Shown: positions 8,651 through 18,031 of the stretch, one piece after another | Position numbering within the stretch: position 1 is the stretch's first letter | Layout of the letters: each line of letters starts with the position of its first letter | Origin: a bacterium | GTDB lineage: Bacteria; Planctomycetota; UBA1135; GCA-002686595 | DNA length: 61,023 bases | Direction of reading: 5' to 3' | Assembly: GCA_024226735.1 (NCBI GenBank) | Contig: JAAELL010000450.1 | Location: 1 to 61,023, forward strand | Made by a program: the position numbers and the translations under genes | Notes under the pieces: model-generated | The model's database searches: none | What the model was told of the DNA's origin: nothing | Seen by the model: the letters and a program-made list of their open reading frames with translations, nothing else

Positions 8651-10062
8651 GCCGCGGCCTCCAGATGCTCGGCGGGCGGTTGCTCCGCGGGTCGCCGTTC
8701 CCGGACCCTGGGTTGGGGCGGACCCGGCACGCGCCCGCGCGAGCGCCGCGCGACGGGCGCGAGGCTCCCGATCGCCGCCAGCACGAAGAACCAGACCATG
8801 AGGTTCTGCTGCGAGTGCGAGATCGAGATCGAGAGGAACATGAGCGACTGCGCGAACAGGCTCACGCCGACTCCCCAGGCGAGCGCCCTGGCGTAGCGCA
8901 GCTTCTGGAACCGGCGCCACAGCCGTCCCGCACCCCCGTGCGCGTAGAAGACGAAGGCGACGAAGAGAATCAGGGCGAGAAAGCCCCCCTTCACCGCCTC
9001 GCGCACGTACTGGTTCGTCAGATCGAACATCTGATGCCCCCAGTGCGCCGTCGATGGCGTTCCGATCAGGAACCACTCGCGCCACGAGCTGATGCAGCGG
9101 TCGATCAGGAGGTAGCGGTGGTAGGCGGTCGACCCCTGGACGGCACCGACACGCGAGATCAGGTGCCAGACCGGCGCCTCCATGACCATGTGCAGCCCGA
9201 CGAGCGTCGCGAGCGTGCCCCAGCGCACGATGCGCATCTGCTTGCGTAGCAGCCAGCCCGCCCAACCGATCGCGGCGAGACCGACGCCGAGCACGGGCGT
9301 GCTGGAAGCGGACAAGAACACGATCCCGCCCATCGCCGTCATGCCGACCGCACAAGTGAACTTGCCGCGGCCGCCGCGGAAGAAGCGCGCCGCGACGAGC
9401 GGCACGAACGCGGCCCAGAAGCAACCGGCGAGGATCGGGTGGTGGAATGGCCCCTGGCAGCGCAAGCGGCCCGCGCGAGCCTTGGTGATCGGCGGCACGC
9501 CGCCGAACACCGCGAAGGGGTTGCGGCCAGTGGCGCGCTCCATCATGAAGAACACGAACACCGGCACCGAGAGCAGGATCATCCAGGAGACGACACGGTC
9601 GATGTCGCCGAGGTCCCGGATCCAGACGCGGAAGAGCACGTACATGCCCACGACGTCGTACGTGCCGCCGAGGCGGTTGATGAACGCCTCGGAGCTGCCG
9701 CGCAGGGTGACGTACGCGGCGGCGCTGACGAACGCCCAGGCGAAGATCACGGTGTCGAGCCGTTTGAGCCGGAAGCTGCGCAGCTCGCCGCGCAGGATGA
9801 CCCGCAGCCAGCCGAACAGCACGAGGATGCGCAGCAGACTGAAGTCGAGGGTGAACAGCACCAGCCGTTGCGCCGGCGGGATGAAGCATGCCAGGATCGC
9901 CATCGGCAGGAGCGCGTAGCGCCGCGGCACGACCAGGGTCGCGATGCCGAGCACCAGGATCGCGGCGAGCCCGAGCGGGTGGAGTGTCGTCTGGTTGTGG
10001 AAGTCCTTCTCGCCGAAGCCTTCCTTGACGGTGTGCTCCTGTAGGAGCGCCGCGATCGTCAT
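8647..10062 (-). CDS. O-antigen ligase/polymerase-like membrane protein (Wzy type)
   Basis: This is a polytopic membrane protein of 471 residues with about ten hydrophobic segments. A large periplasmic loop in the second half (about residues 280-340) contains HLISRVGAVQGSTAYHRYLLIDRCI and a GTPSTAHWGHQMFDLTNQYV stretch, the layout of the Wzy_C/O-antigen ligase family. It probably polymerises the repeat units or transfers them at the outer face of the inner membrane. The C-terminal tail is basic and Pro/Arg-rich. Start and stop both overlap neighbours by 4 bp (ATGA), placing it in the middle of the minus-strand operon. Polymerase and ligase cannot be separated by sequence alone. Confidence 0.83.
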   Translation of the reverse strand: MTIAALLQEHTVKEGFGEKDFHNQTTLHPLGLAAILVLGIATLVVPRRYALLPMAILACFIPPAQRLVLFTLDFSLLRILVLFGWLRVILRGELRSFRLKRLDTVIFAWAFVSAAAYVTLRGSSEAFINRLGGTYDVVGMYVLFRVWIRDLGDIDRVVSWMILLSVPVFVFFMMERATGRNPFAVFGGVPPITKARAGRLRCQGPFHHPILAGCFWAAFVPLVAARFFRGGRGKFTCAVGMTAMGGIVFLSASSTPVLGVGLAAIGWAGWLLRKQMRIVRWGTLATLVGLHMVMEAPVWHLISRVGAVQGSTAYHRYLLIDRCISSWREWFLIGTPSTAHWGHQMFDLTNQYVREAVKGGFLALILFVAFVFYAHGGAGRLWRRFQKLRYARALAWGVGVSLFAQSLMFLSISISHSQQNLMVWFFVLAAIGSLAPVARRSRGRVPGPPQPRVRERRPAEQPPAEHLEAAA

Positions 10063-11366
10063 GCTGCTTCCGCCTCCTCCCGCTCGTCGGCGTGCGGCGC
10101 GAGCGCGAGCGGCTCGAACGGCACGACCGGCGCCGGCTCACGCAGACGCTTGGTGAAGACGCGCTTGAACGTCCCGTAGATCGACTGCGCGCGCTGCTTG
10201 AGCGAGAGATGCCGCAGCCAGATGCGGCCGGTCGCCATGTTGCGGTAGACGGGCGCCGCGGCGCCGAGCATGCGACACGCGAGGCTGCGTCCCCAGACCG
10301 CCCCGCGCGTGTGCAGGAGGTTCATCTGCGAAGCCGGCAGGAGGTCGGGCGACACGCGCTCGAGCTGCAGGGCACCGGACGCGACGGCCGCACGCACGAA
10401 CTGCCGTCCGCGCTCGGTGCGCACGACGACGAGCGAGCGGCCGGGCTCGTCGGGTGGAATCTCGCGGTACCACGGATCGCCGACCGCGATGTCGGCGAAC
10501 TCGCCCGTATGGTCGGCACAGACGTAGCAGCGCCACTGGCGGTGCTTCTGCAGGATCTTGCCCCAGGACGCGCCGTACGACATGCGTTCGGTGCGCGCCG
10601 CGCCATCGACCTCGGTCGTGACTTCCGCGCCACCGGGCCAGCCCTTGCCCCTGTAGCGCACGCTGTCGATTGCCTCGGGTTCGTCGACACCCATCGCGCG
10701 CGCCATCTCGAGCGTGCCCCGCGTCGAGGGCGTACCCGCGCAGAAGATCGCGATCGTCAATCCGAGGTTGTCCGCCAAGGCAGGCCGCTTGCGCGCTGCG
10801 GCTGCCGCCCCGGCCACGTCGCAAGGCTTGCCGACGAAGACGCACGGAGCCGGTGCGTCCTCGACGCGCTGCAGTCCGTCGCACGGGCTGGCTGGCGCGT
10901 AGCGCGAACCGGTGGCGGCGAGCAGCTCTGCGCGCGAACGCGAGAGGACCGTCTGGTTCAGGTACGGCACGTCCTCGCGCGCGGCGACGTGCAGGACACC
11001 GTGGTGATCCTCGTGCTCCAGAGCGTGCAGCGCGAGCGCCGTCGCGGCGCCGCCGCTCGACGCGAGCCAGCGCACCTCGTCGTCCGCGGCGAAGCCCTCC
11101 CACATCTCGAGCACGGGGCCCCAGCCGTCGACGAGCTCCTCGATCCACTCTGAGCCGTCACGGTCGAACGTGTGCTCGAGACCCTTGCCCGGACACACCT
11201 CCAGCGCTTCGCCCGTATCGGAGCCTTCTTGCACGAGAGGGCGCCGACCGCGATCGAGGTCGTCGACCATGCGGATGGCGTCGGGCTGGACGTAGGCGCA
11301 CGCACCGCACCCGCAGCACAGGTGCTTGGCGGCGACGTCGGGAATGCCGTTGAGGCTCTGTCCCAT
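10059..11366 (-). CDS. Coenzyme F420 hydrogenase/dehydrogenase beta subunit family (FrhB-like)
   Basis: This is a 435-residue FrhB-family protein. It has an N-terminal ferredoxin-like cluster site, CCGCGACAYVQPDAI, where the last usual Cys (xxxCP) is Gln. Family blocks follow: RWLASSGGAATALALHAL, FVGKPCDVAGA, IAIFCAGTPST and CYVCADHTGEFADIAVGD. In polysaccharide loci such proteins often accompany pyruvyl transferases and are thought to act as flavin/Fe-S reductases; the actual reaction is unknown. It is the first gene of the 11.4-5.5 kb operon and its stop overlaps the polymerase start (ATGA). A pyruvyl transferase gene is nearby at 12379. Confidence 0.86.
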   Translation of the reverse strand: MGQSLNGIPDVAAKHLCCGCGACAYVQPDAIRMVDDLDRGRRPLVQEGSDTGEALEVCPGKGLEHTFDRDGSEWIEELVDGWGPVLEMWEGFAADDEVRWLASSGGAATALALHALEHEDHHGVLHVAAREDVPYLNQTVLSRSRAELLAATGSRYAPASPCDGLQRVEDAPAPCVFVGKPCDVAGAAAAARKRPALADNLGLTIAIFCAGTPSTRGTLEMARAMGVDEPEAIDSVRYRGKGWPGGAEVTTEVDGAARTERMSYGASWGKILQKHRQWRCYVCADHTGEFADIAVGDPWYREIPPDEPGRSLVVVRTERGRQFVRAAVASGALQLERVSPDLLPASQMNLLHTRGAVWGRSLACRMLGAAAPVYRNMATGRIWLRHLSLKQRAQSIYGTFKRVFTKRLREPAPVVPFEPLALAPHADEREEAEAA

Positions 11367-11467
11367 TCCGAGATGGACCGTTGAAGCGTTGGGGAGGAGG
11401 ACGGGGAGAGTCTTTCTCTCGAGGTCTGTCCCGGCTTATCGGCCTGCGCGGGTGCCGATCCGAAGGC

Positions 11468-12301
11468 TCAGGCGCCGCGCCGCAGCCACTGCGCCTTGAT
11501 TCGGTAGAGCCTCCTGCGCCAACCCGAGAACCAACGCGGGTCGAGCGGTGCCTCCTGCACCATGCGCGCGTTCCACCGCACGCGCTTCTTCCATGCCTCG
11601 AGGTCGATCACGCCATCGGCCTGGGCGCCGAGGGGCGCGAAGTCGACCAGGTCCTGATCTGAGCGCAGGTCGCTGTTCGGCGAACGCGGATCATCCATGT
11701 GGTCTTCCTTGAGGAACGGAAAGTAGAAGCCGTTGAGCCAGCCGCGCTCGGCGAGCCGGATGCAGTACCGCGTGAAGGAGTACTCCTCGCCCAGGAGCCC
11801 GAGCTCCTCGACGCACTCGCGCTTCATCAAGTAGCCGCTGCCCTGCACCCAGCAGTTGCGCAGGAGCCGATGTCCCCCGGAGAAGGTCTCAATCTTCGGA
11901 CCCGCGACGTTCGGCAGGAAATCCTCGTCCTGGAAGCGCCAGCAGCCGACGACCCCAAAGCGCGGCTCGGCCTCGTGCGCTTCACGCAGAGTCTCGACCC
12001 AGCGCTCCGGAACGAGACAGTCATCGTCCACTTTCGAGAGGTACGCCCCCTCCGCGTTCTCCCACAGCCAGTTCGTCGGCGCCCGCAACCGCTGGTTCTC
12101 GGGACTGACGTGTAGCCGGTGGAAGCGCGGGTGGTCCTCGAACGAGCGGACGACGTCGAGCGTCTCGGCGTCCTCACCGTTGTGCCAGACCCAGACCCGC
12201 ACCGACTCGTCCACGCTGTCGAGCAAGCGCGCGAGCGACATCTCGGTGTAGTGCGGCCTGCGGAACGTGATCATCAAGACGTCGACTTCGGGCGCGGTCA
12301 T
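11468..12301 (-). CDS. GT2 family glycosyltransferase
   Basis: This is a 277-residue GT-A fold enzyme without membrane segments. It starts with EVDVLMITFRRPHYTEMSL, has RVWVWHNGED, and the metal-binding region AYLSKVDDDCLVPERW (DxD-like DDD). An acceptor half contains WVQGSGYLMKRECVEELG and FPFLKEDHMDDPRS. It probably adds one sugar to the lipid-linked repeat unit. It lies 101 bp upstream of the FrhB-like gene on the same strand and may share its transcript. It is divergent from the pyruvyl transferase gene, with a 77-bp spacer that must hold promoters for both directions. Confidence 0.88.
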   Translation of the reverse strand: MTAPEVDVLMITFRRPHYTEMSLARLLDSVDESVRVWVWHNGEDAETLDVVRSFEDHPRFHRLHVSPENQRLRAPTNWLWENAEGAYLSKVDDDCLVPERWVETLREAHEAEPRFGVVGCWRFQDEDFLPNVAGPKIETFSGGHRLLRNCWVQGSGYLMKRECVEELGLLGEEYSFTRYCIRLAERGWLNGFYFPFLKEDHMDDPRSPNSDLRSDQDLVDFAPLGAQADGVIDLEAWKKRVRWNARMVQEAPLDPRWFSGWRRRLYRIKAQWLRRGA

Positions 12302-12378
12302 GCCGCGTCTATCGGCGGCGGCTCTGCTCCGCGTAAAAGGATTTCCGAGCGCTAAAACAGGAATGCCCGTACTCGGGG

Positions 12379-13728
12379 GTGCCTGTCGGCCGATTCAACG
12401 TGGAGATGTCCGGATCCCCTCGTCCCACGTTGTCCCAGGCCAGCCCCTCGCTGCGCGTCTGCCTCTTCGGCGCCGCGCCCGGCACGCGCAACCTGGGAGT
12501 CTCCGCGCTCTGCCACTCCACCCTCGCCGGCGTACTCGACCGCGCGCCCGACGCCGACGTCACCGTCTACGACTTCGGCCACGGCGTGCGCGAGCAACGA
12601 ACGCGTGTTGGCACGCACGACTTCACGCACCGCGTGTGTGGAGCCAAGAACTCGCGCCGGCTGCACCGCCGCGACAGCCTGTGGAACATGCGCGTCTCCG
12701 GTTGGTTCGGAGGCCTCGGCAACCCGGGTATCGCCCACCTGCGACGCGCCGACCTCGTCCTCGACGCCAGCGGCGGTGACAGCTTCACGGATCTCTACGG
12801 GGAGCATCGATTCTGGACCGTCACGCTGCCCAAGCGCATCGCGATCGAGCAGAAGCGACCGCTCGTGCTGTTGCCGCAGACCTACGGGCCTTTCCGCTCG
12901 GAGCGCCTGCGGGAGGAGGCACGCTCGGTCTTGCGCGGTGCCGCCAGCGCCTGGGCACGCGACGAGCGCAGCTTCCAATCCCTGCGCGAGCTGCTCGAGG
13001 ACGACTTCGACCCGGCGCGCCATCGCCAAGGCGTCGACCTCGCGTTCGGGCTCGAGCTGGACGACAGCCGCTCGTGGCCCGCACCCGCGACGAGCTGGCT
13101 CGGCGACAACGTGCCGGTCATCGGCCTCAACGTCAGCGGCCTTTGCTGGCAGCGCGCCGAGCACGCCAAGAAGCGCTACGGCCTGCGCGCCGACTATCGC
13201 GACACGGTCTTCGGTCTCGCGGCGCGCATCCTGCGCCGCACCGAAGCACGAATCGTGCTCGTACCGCACGTCCTGGCCGCGCCCGGCGGCGCGGAATCGG
13301 ACTACGACGCGTGCCTCGGGCTGGTCCGCGGGCTCGGCCGCAAGGCCCACGGGCGCGTGATGGTGCTCGGTCCCGACTACGGACCGTCCGAGATCAAGTC
13401 GCTGATCGCACAGTTCGACTGGTTCGTCGGAACGCGCATGCACGCGACGATCGCCGCGCTCTCCACGGGCGTCCCCGCGGCTGCCCTGGCCTACAGCGGC
13501 AAGTTCAAGGGCGTCTTCGAGACCTGCAACGTCGGCGATTGCGTGACCGACGCGCGGCGGCTCGACACACAGGATGCGCTCGAGCACCTGTGGAGCTCCT
13601 GGCTCGTGCACGACGAGGCCCGCAAGGCGCTGCGCCAAGCGCTCGTCGCCGTCCGCGGACAGGTGCGCGAGCAGATGGACGCCATCTTGTCGGTCGCGGC
13701 CCCCGATACCCTGCGGAGGGCGGCTTGA
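12379..13728 (+). CDS. Polysaccharide pyruvyl transferase family protein
   Basis: This protein belongs to the CsaB/ExoV-like pyruvyl transferase family, which puts ketal-linked pyruvate on sugars of exported polymers. Features are VCLFGAAPGTRNLGVSAL at the N-terminus, LVLDASGGDSFTDLYG, PLVLLPQTYGPF, a helix with AWARDERSFQSL, ARIVLVPHVLAAPGG and FVGTRMHATIAALSTGVPA near the C-terminus, the family's nucleotide-binding signature. GTG 12379 gives 449 residues. ATG 12406 is an equally good start, because the first nine residues are not conserved-looking. Its stop overlaps the TTG start of the next GT2 gene. The FrhB-like gene at 10059 is a common companion of this family. Confidence 0.88.
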   Translation: MPVGRFNVEMSGSPRPTLSQASPSLRVCLFGAAPGTRNLGVSALCHSTLAGVLDRAPDADVTVYDFGHGVREQRTRVGTHDFTHRVCGAKNSRRLHRRDSLWNMRVSGWFGGLGNPGIAHLRRADLVLDASGGDSFTDLYGEHRFWTVTLPKRIAIEQKRPLVLLPQTYGPFRSERLREEARSVLRGAASAWARDERSFQSLRELLEDDFDPARHRQGVDLAFGLELDDSRSWPAPATSWLGDNVPVIGLNVSGLCWQRAEHAKKRYGLRADYRDTVFGLAARILRRTEARIVLVPHVLAAPGGAESDYDACLGLVRGLGRKAHGRVMVLGPDYGPSEIKSLIAQFDWFVGTRMHATIAALSTGVPAAALAYSGKFKGVFETCNVGDCVTDARRLDTQDALEHLWSSWLVHDEARKALRQALVAVRGQVREQMDAILSVAAPDTLRRAA

Positions 13729-14684
13729 AGCTCGTGGAGTCACCGCGCTTTACGGTGGTCATCCCCGCCTACAACCGGGAGGGCACCGTCGCGCGCGCGA
13801 TCGAGAGCGCGCTCGAGCAGACCTTCGCCCCCGAGCGCATCATCGTCATCGACGACGGCTCGACCGACGGAACGCGCGCAGTCGCCCTGAGCTTCGGCGC
13901 TCCCGTCGAGGTCATCACCCAGACGAACGCCGGTGTGCCGACCGCCCGCAACCGCGGCGTCCGCGCCTCCGAGACCGAGTGGGTCGCGTTGCTCGACTCG
14001 GACGACTACTGGTACCCTGAGCACCTGCAGCGCATCGCCGCCGCGATCGAGGCGACCGACGGCGCGGCGACGTTCTACTTCGCGGACATCCGACGTCCAG
14101 CGAACGAGGGGGGCGCGACCCAGTGGGAGCGAGCGAAGTTCACGATCGACGGCCCACACGAGCTGCTCCTCGACGCCACGCCGTGGGTCGTGCGCCCGCG
14201 GATTCCGATGATGCTGCAGGCCAGCGTCTTCCACCGCGATCGCTTCCTCGCATCGGGTGGACTGTGGGAGGTCCTGCACATGCGCGACGACACCCACGTC
14301 TTCCTCAACCTGGGCATCAGCGGCGCGGCCTGCGCTGTCGCTGGCATCGGCACGGAGATGACCGCCGACGACAACAGCGGGAATCGCCTGACGACGGCGC
14401 TCGGCTCCAAGACGCTGCGCTACTGGGTCCTCTCGGCGCTCATGTGGCGCGACCTCATGGAACGTCATCCCGAGCTGTCCGCCGACGCTCATCGCGTCCT
14501 ACGCCGCAGGCTCGCCGTATCCCATATCCGGGCCGCCCGGCTCGCCCTACGCTCGGGCTCGCCGCTGACCGGACTCGGCCACGCTCTGGGTGCCCTGCGC
14601 GCCGACACGCCGAGCCTGGTGCGTTCGGGAGCCCAGAGACTAGGCCTCGTGCGCCCGGATCCGGACTTCCGGCTCACCGGCTGA
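13725..14684 (+). CDS. GT2 family glycosyltransferase (TTG start)
   Basis: This 319-residue GT-A enzyme contains FTVVIPAYNREGTVARAIES, IIVIDDGSTDGT and the acceptor/metal site VALLDSDDYWYPEHL. The start is a TTG at 13725 overlapping the pyruvyl transferase stop (TTGA), with GGAGGG 6 nt upstream, so expression is probably translationally coupled. The C-terminal third is helical and Arg-rich (VLRRRLAVSHIRAARLALRS), a frequent membrane-associating tail in these enzymes. It probably adds a sugar to the growing repeat unit. The last 45 bp overlap the convergent hydroxylase-family gene. Confidence 0.88.
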   Translation: MKLVESPRFTVVIPAYNREGTVARAIESALEQTFAPERIIVIDDGSTDGTRAVALSFGAPVEVITQTNAGVPTARNRGVRASETEWVALLDSDDYWYPEHLQRIAAAIEATDGAATFYFADIRRPANEGGATQWERAKFTIDGPHELLLDATPWVVRPRIPMMLQASVFHRDRFLASGGLWEVLHMRDDTHVFLNLGISGAACAVAGIGTEMTADDNSGNRLTTALGSKTLRYWVLSALMWRDLMERHPELSADAHRVLRRRLAVSHIRAARLALRSGSPLTGLGHALGALRADTPSLVRSGAQRLGLVRPDPDFRLTG

Positions 14685-15482
14685 GGTCGGATCGTGGAGG
14701 CGGGCGCGAGCCTCCTCGAACCGCGGCCAACGGCGCCGCTCTTGCGCGGTGCGCGTCATTCGAAACGTCCCGAACAGAACGTCTCCCCAGGGCAGGAGGA
14801 AGTTCGTGTTCGCCGCGGGATCCAGGTGGTGCAGGTAGTGGTGTCGGTCGAGCGCGCGGAAGCCAGGTAGCCGCTGCATCCAGCTCTTGTCCGGATAGTG
14901 CACGAGGTCGTGCACGCGCACGAAGAGCCAACACTCGATCAACACGAGAGCGCTGAACACGGTCTGGAACAGCGGGTTGCGCGCCACGGCCCACGCGGGC
15001 AGCAGGACGAGAACACTCGCGACCACGACGTACAGGCCAAGCTGCGCGAGCATCGAGAGAGCGTGTCTACCGCCGGCGGCGACGAGCTCGGTCGGCCGTG
15101 GCGGATAAACGGGCACGTACTGGATCGGCCCTCGGTGGGCGTAGGTGTCCGGTCGAAAGTGCACCCAGTGATGACCGCGATGGTGCAGGTCGTAGATGAC
15201 CTGCAACGCTCGAAAACGCGACGGCCGGTGCATGACGTAGCGATGGAAGAGCCACTCGCCGATCGATCCGATCACGAGCGCGGAGGCGAGAGCACCGGCA
15301 AGGCCGACCAAGAGCCCCTGGAACGCCGCCGGCTCGAGGCGCTGGGAGCGCGCCGCCAGGAGCACGACGCCGTGCAACCCGAGCGCACACACGACGACGA
15401 GGATCACGCGGGCCGCGCGAGGCTCACGCACGGGCCCCGGGACCTCGAGGCGGCGCAAGAGTGCCACGCAGCCAGGACGCAT
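14640..15482 (-). CDS. Fatty acid hydroxylase/sterol desaturase family membrane protein
   Basis: This is a 280-residue integral membrane di-iron hydroxylase-type protein. Its four histidine clusters match the family: HRYVMH, HHRGHH, HDLVH and DRHHYLHH, with hydrophobic segments between them (VILVVVCALGLHGVVLLA, LGLYVVVASVLVLLPAW). Relatives hydroxylate or desaturate sterols, fatty acids or carotenoids using O2. Its presence in a glycan locus may point to modification of a lipid anchor or carrier, but that is inference. The start is taken as ATG 15482 before RPGCVALLRRLEVPG. Its 3' end overlaps the GT2 gene on the other strand. Confidence 0.85.
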   Translation of the reverse strand: MRPGCVALLRRLEVPGPVREPRAARVILVVVCALGLHGVVLLAARSQRLEPAAFQGLLVGLAGALASALVIGSIGEWLFHRYVMHRPSRFRALQVIYDLHHRGHHWVHFRPDTYAHRGPIQYVPVYPPRPTELVAAGGRHALSMLAQLGLYVVVASVLVLLPAWAVARNPLFQTVFSALVLIECWLFVRVHDLVHYPDKSWMQRLPGFRALDRHHYLHHLDPAANTNFLLPWGDVLFGTFRMTRTAQERRRWPRFEEARARLHDPTSAGEPEVRIRAHEA

Positions 15483-15645
15483 GCGTACGATTCTCGGCGA
15501 TGCCGGCCTATCTGCATGTACGAACGAAGGGGCACGCGACGGGAACCGGATCCGTAGGGTCCATGCATGCGCCGACGCGGCCCGGATACGAGCCGAGCCT
15601 CGTACGCTGGCGCGCCGAGGCTCGGTCTCGTGCAGCGTGGTCGCG

Positions 15646-17640
15646 CTACTGGAAACGCTCGGTCCGCCGCGGCCGGCGAACCGGCTCGCTGACCTCGCGG
15701 ACCTCGCGGACCTCACGGACCTCGAAGATCTCTTCCAGCGCCTCTTCGGGTGACGGCTCGACCTCGAAGACCTCCTCGACGAGATCTTCCACGATCTCCT
15801 CATAGATCCGTTCTGGTTCGAGTTCGTATTCAATGGGCTCGCCGAACGGACCCACTTCCTCGAAGACCTCTTCGAGGATCTCCTCGATCTCCGGCTCCGA
15901 CTCGCGCACGGCTTCGAGCCATTCGCGGTAGATCTCCTTGTTCACCTTGGGCCAGCTCGCGTCGGGCTCCGGCGCATCCCGCGGCCCCGCCCCCTTGCCG
16001 GACCACACGCTGTATCGGCTCTGCCACGGATTGGCGGACGAATCATCCGGTTCGGCGGGGAGCCAGGAGCCCTGGAAGTTCTTGGGGAACTCGAAGTCCT
16101 CCGGAGCTTTGAAGTTGCCCGGGAAGCGGTAGTTCCACTGCTGCGTTTCCGGATAGGTGAAATCGAAGCGGAACTCCTGGGTCTGTCCCTGCGACGGGCC
16201 CTCGACTTTCCAGCGCCACGTCTTCGTGCGCTCGGAGCCCTCGCGCCGATTCTTCTGGGAGTCTTTTGGCGCTTCACCCGGCCCGAAGAAGCGGTAGCCG
16301 TTCTGGGTGTCGTCGAAGTAGGGCCGCCATTGGTTGAGCGACTCCTTGTTCGGTGCGCGCTGATAGAACGAGTCGCCGTCGAACGGGTTCTTGTTCTGGT
16401 ACCAGCGGTTGCGTTCTTCCTTGGCCTCGTTCTGCTGCTTCTGGTTGTCCCGCTTGCGGTACAACGAATAGGCGCCAGCCTCCTCTGGCTCTTCGACGTC
16501 TTCGCCCCCACGCAGCGCGTTCAGCTGATTCGAGAGCTCGCGCACCTGTTCACGGAGGGCAGCAACCTCGCGTGCCAAGTCGCGCGCCGACGACCGCGGA
16601 TCTTGCGACACAGCCACCCAGTCCTGCGCGGCACGGACCGGCGCCACCTGCTCGCGCGCGTCCTGTGTGGGGCCGGTGCCGAGCGCGGCCGCGCCGATCG
16701 CGCCGGCACCCAAGAGGGGCAGGAGCAAGTAGACCGTGACGTATCCGCGCGAACGGCGCGGAAGGTCGGACGCACCGACCAGACGTTGAATGCGTTGCAT
16801 CAAGGAACCTCCAAGTGTGGAAACACCGATACCGAGCTCCTCCTTCCCCCTCGAGGCTTCGAGGGAGACGAGAGCTCGGGCGTAAGCGACACCGTCCCGC
16901 GTCACGTCGAGGGCGACGTCGTCGCAGCAGAACTCGCGCTCGGTCCGGATACCGGCGGAGACCCACCAGACGGCCGGGTGGTAGAAAAGCACGGTCTCGA
17001 CGATCGACTGCAAGACGTTGACCAGGTAGTCGCGGCGCGCGACGTGCGCGAGCTCGTGCGCGATCAGGCACTCGATCTGTGCTGGCGTCAGTCCGGTCAG
17101 AACATGTGCGGGAAAGAAGACGAGGGGCCGCAGCCACCCGACGGCGATTGGGGCCGCGAGCCGCGCCGAGTCGACGACGACCGCCGCCGCCCGGACACCG
17201 AGCCGCGCCGCGACGCGATCGAAGGACCGCCGCGCGCTGCCGTCGAGCGAGCAACCTCGGGTGCGCACGCGCAAGTTGCGGATGCGGCGCATCCCGAGCC
17301 CGAGCCGAACGGCCAGCACCGTCGCTCCCATCGACCACCCGAGCACCACCCACGGCAGGAGTCCTTCGACTCCGCTCGCGCGCGGCTCCAGCGGCCGCGC
17401 GAAGACCAGCACCGCGGGGTGCAAGGGACGAGGAATCTCCCCCTGCGCAACGACGAAGAACGTAACGATCGGGGCGAGCACCATCGCGAGCAGCGCGCCG
17501 CAGCGCACGACGTAGCGCGTCGACGCCGAATGGCGGCGCAGCATCGCGAGCACGAGCTCGAGCAGCCCGGCTATGAGGATCCCCTGCCACAGAAAATGCA
17601 CGAGCGTCCAACCGGCCGCGATCACGATGCGATCCGTCAT
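15646..17640 (-). CDS. BlaR1-like M56 family metallopeptidase with long Glu-rich tail
   Basis: The N-terminal half (about 1-320) is a BlaR1/MecR1-type sensor protease: several membrane helices and the zinc site HELAHVARRDY (H195-E-L-A-H199), followed by YHPAVWWVSAGIRTEREFCCDD. A further hydrophobic segment (VTVYLLLPLLGAGAIGAAAL) is at about 310. A coiled coil (LREQVRELSNQLNAL) comes next. The rest is a hydrophilic, Trp/Phe/Gln-rich region with no recognisable penicillin-binding domain. It ends in a strongly acidic repeat-like tail (LEEVFEEV, IVEDLVEEVFEVE, EVREVREVREVSE). It is probably the membrane sensor that cleaves or inactivates the BlaI-like repressor encoded just upstream (ATGA overlap). 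The ligand is unknown. Confidence 0.88.
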   Translation of the reverse strand: MTDRIVIAAGWTLVHFLWQGILIAGLLELVLAMLRRHSASTRYVVRCGALLAMVLAPIVTFFVVAQGEIPRPLHPAVLVFARPLEPRASGVEGLLPWVVLGWSMGATVLAVRLGLGMRRIRNLRVRTRGCSLDGSARRSFDRVAARLGVRAAAVVVDSARLAAPIAVGWLRPLVFFPAHVLTGLTPAQIECLIAHELAHVARRDYLVNVLQSIVETVLFYHPAVWWVSAGIRTEREFCCDDVALDVTRDGVAYARALVSLEASRGKEELGIGVSTLGGSLMQRIQRLVGASDLPRRSRGYVTVYLLLPLLGAGAIGAAALGTGPTQDAREQVAPVRAAQDWVAVSQDPRSSARDLAREVAALREQVRELSNQLNALRGGEDVEEPEEAGAYSLYRKRDNQKQQNEAKEERNRWYQNKNPFDGDSFYQRAPNKESLNQWRPYFDDTQNGYRFFGPGEAPKDSQKNRREGSERTKTWRWKVEGPSQGQTQEFRFDFTYPETQQWNYRFPGNFKAPEDFEFPKNFQGSWLPAEPDDSSANPWQSRYSVWSGKGAGPRDAPEPDASWPKVNKEIYREWLEAVRESEPEIEEILEEVFEEVGPFGEPIEYELEPERIYEEIVEDLVEEVFEVEPSPEEALEEIFEVREVREVREVSEPVRRPRRTERFQ
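15691..15722. repeat. 9-bp tandem repeat inside the M56 gene
   Basis: The unit GACCTCGCG is repeated about 3.5 times and encodes the E-V-R units near the C-terminus of the M56 protein. It is in frame and can change tail length by whole codons. Confidence 0.75.
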
Positions 17641-18023
17641 GCTTCGCCCTCCCCGTCGATCTCGTCGAGCATGCGCCGGATCGAATCGAGCTCCTCGCGC
17701 GAGGCCGGCCGGCGCGCGAGCGCACGCATGACGAGCTTCGCGGCCGAACCCGAGAACGCCTTGTCGGCCAGGTCATCCAGCAGCGCGGACTGCATCTCCG
17801 CCTCGTCGGCCTGCGCCGTGTAGACGTGGCTGCGCTGGGACTCGTCGCGCCGGACGAGCCCACGCTCCGCCATGATCTGCATCAGCTTCAGCGTCGTCGT
17901 GTAGCCACGCCGGTCCTCATCGGGGAGGGCCTGATGGACATCTCGGACGGTGGCGGGGCCGATGCGCCAAAGGACGCTGAGGATGGCGAGATGGGCGTCG
18001 GTCGGGAGCGGGCACTCGGGCAT
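17637..18023 (-). CDS. BlaI/MecI/CopY family transcriptional repressor
   Basis: This 128-residue protein has the penicillinase-repressor fold. Its winged helix is at the N-terminus (LTDAHLAILSVLW-like start, then TVRDVHQAL and YTTTLKLMQIMAERGLVRR). A dimerisation helix region (LLDDLADKAFSGSAAKLVMRALA) follows. It is expected to repress its own operon with the M56 sensor gene, whose start overlaps its stop (ATGA). Two palindromes with identical geometry lie just upstream (18032-18073), which is strong support for autoregulation. The target genes may include other envelope genes; none with a matching operator was found elsewhere by eye. Confidence 0.93.
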   Translation of the reverse strand: MPECPLPTDAHLAILSVLWRIGPATVRDVHQALPDEDRRGYTTTLKLMQIMAERGLVRRDESQRSHVYTAQADEAEMQSALLDDLADKAFSGSAAKLVMRALARRPASREELDSIRRMLDEIDGEGEA

Positions 18024-18031
18024 GTCCCCAA

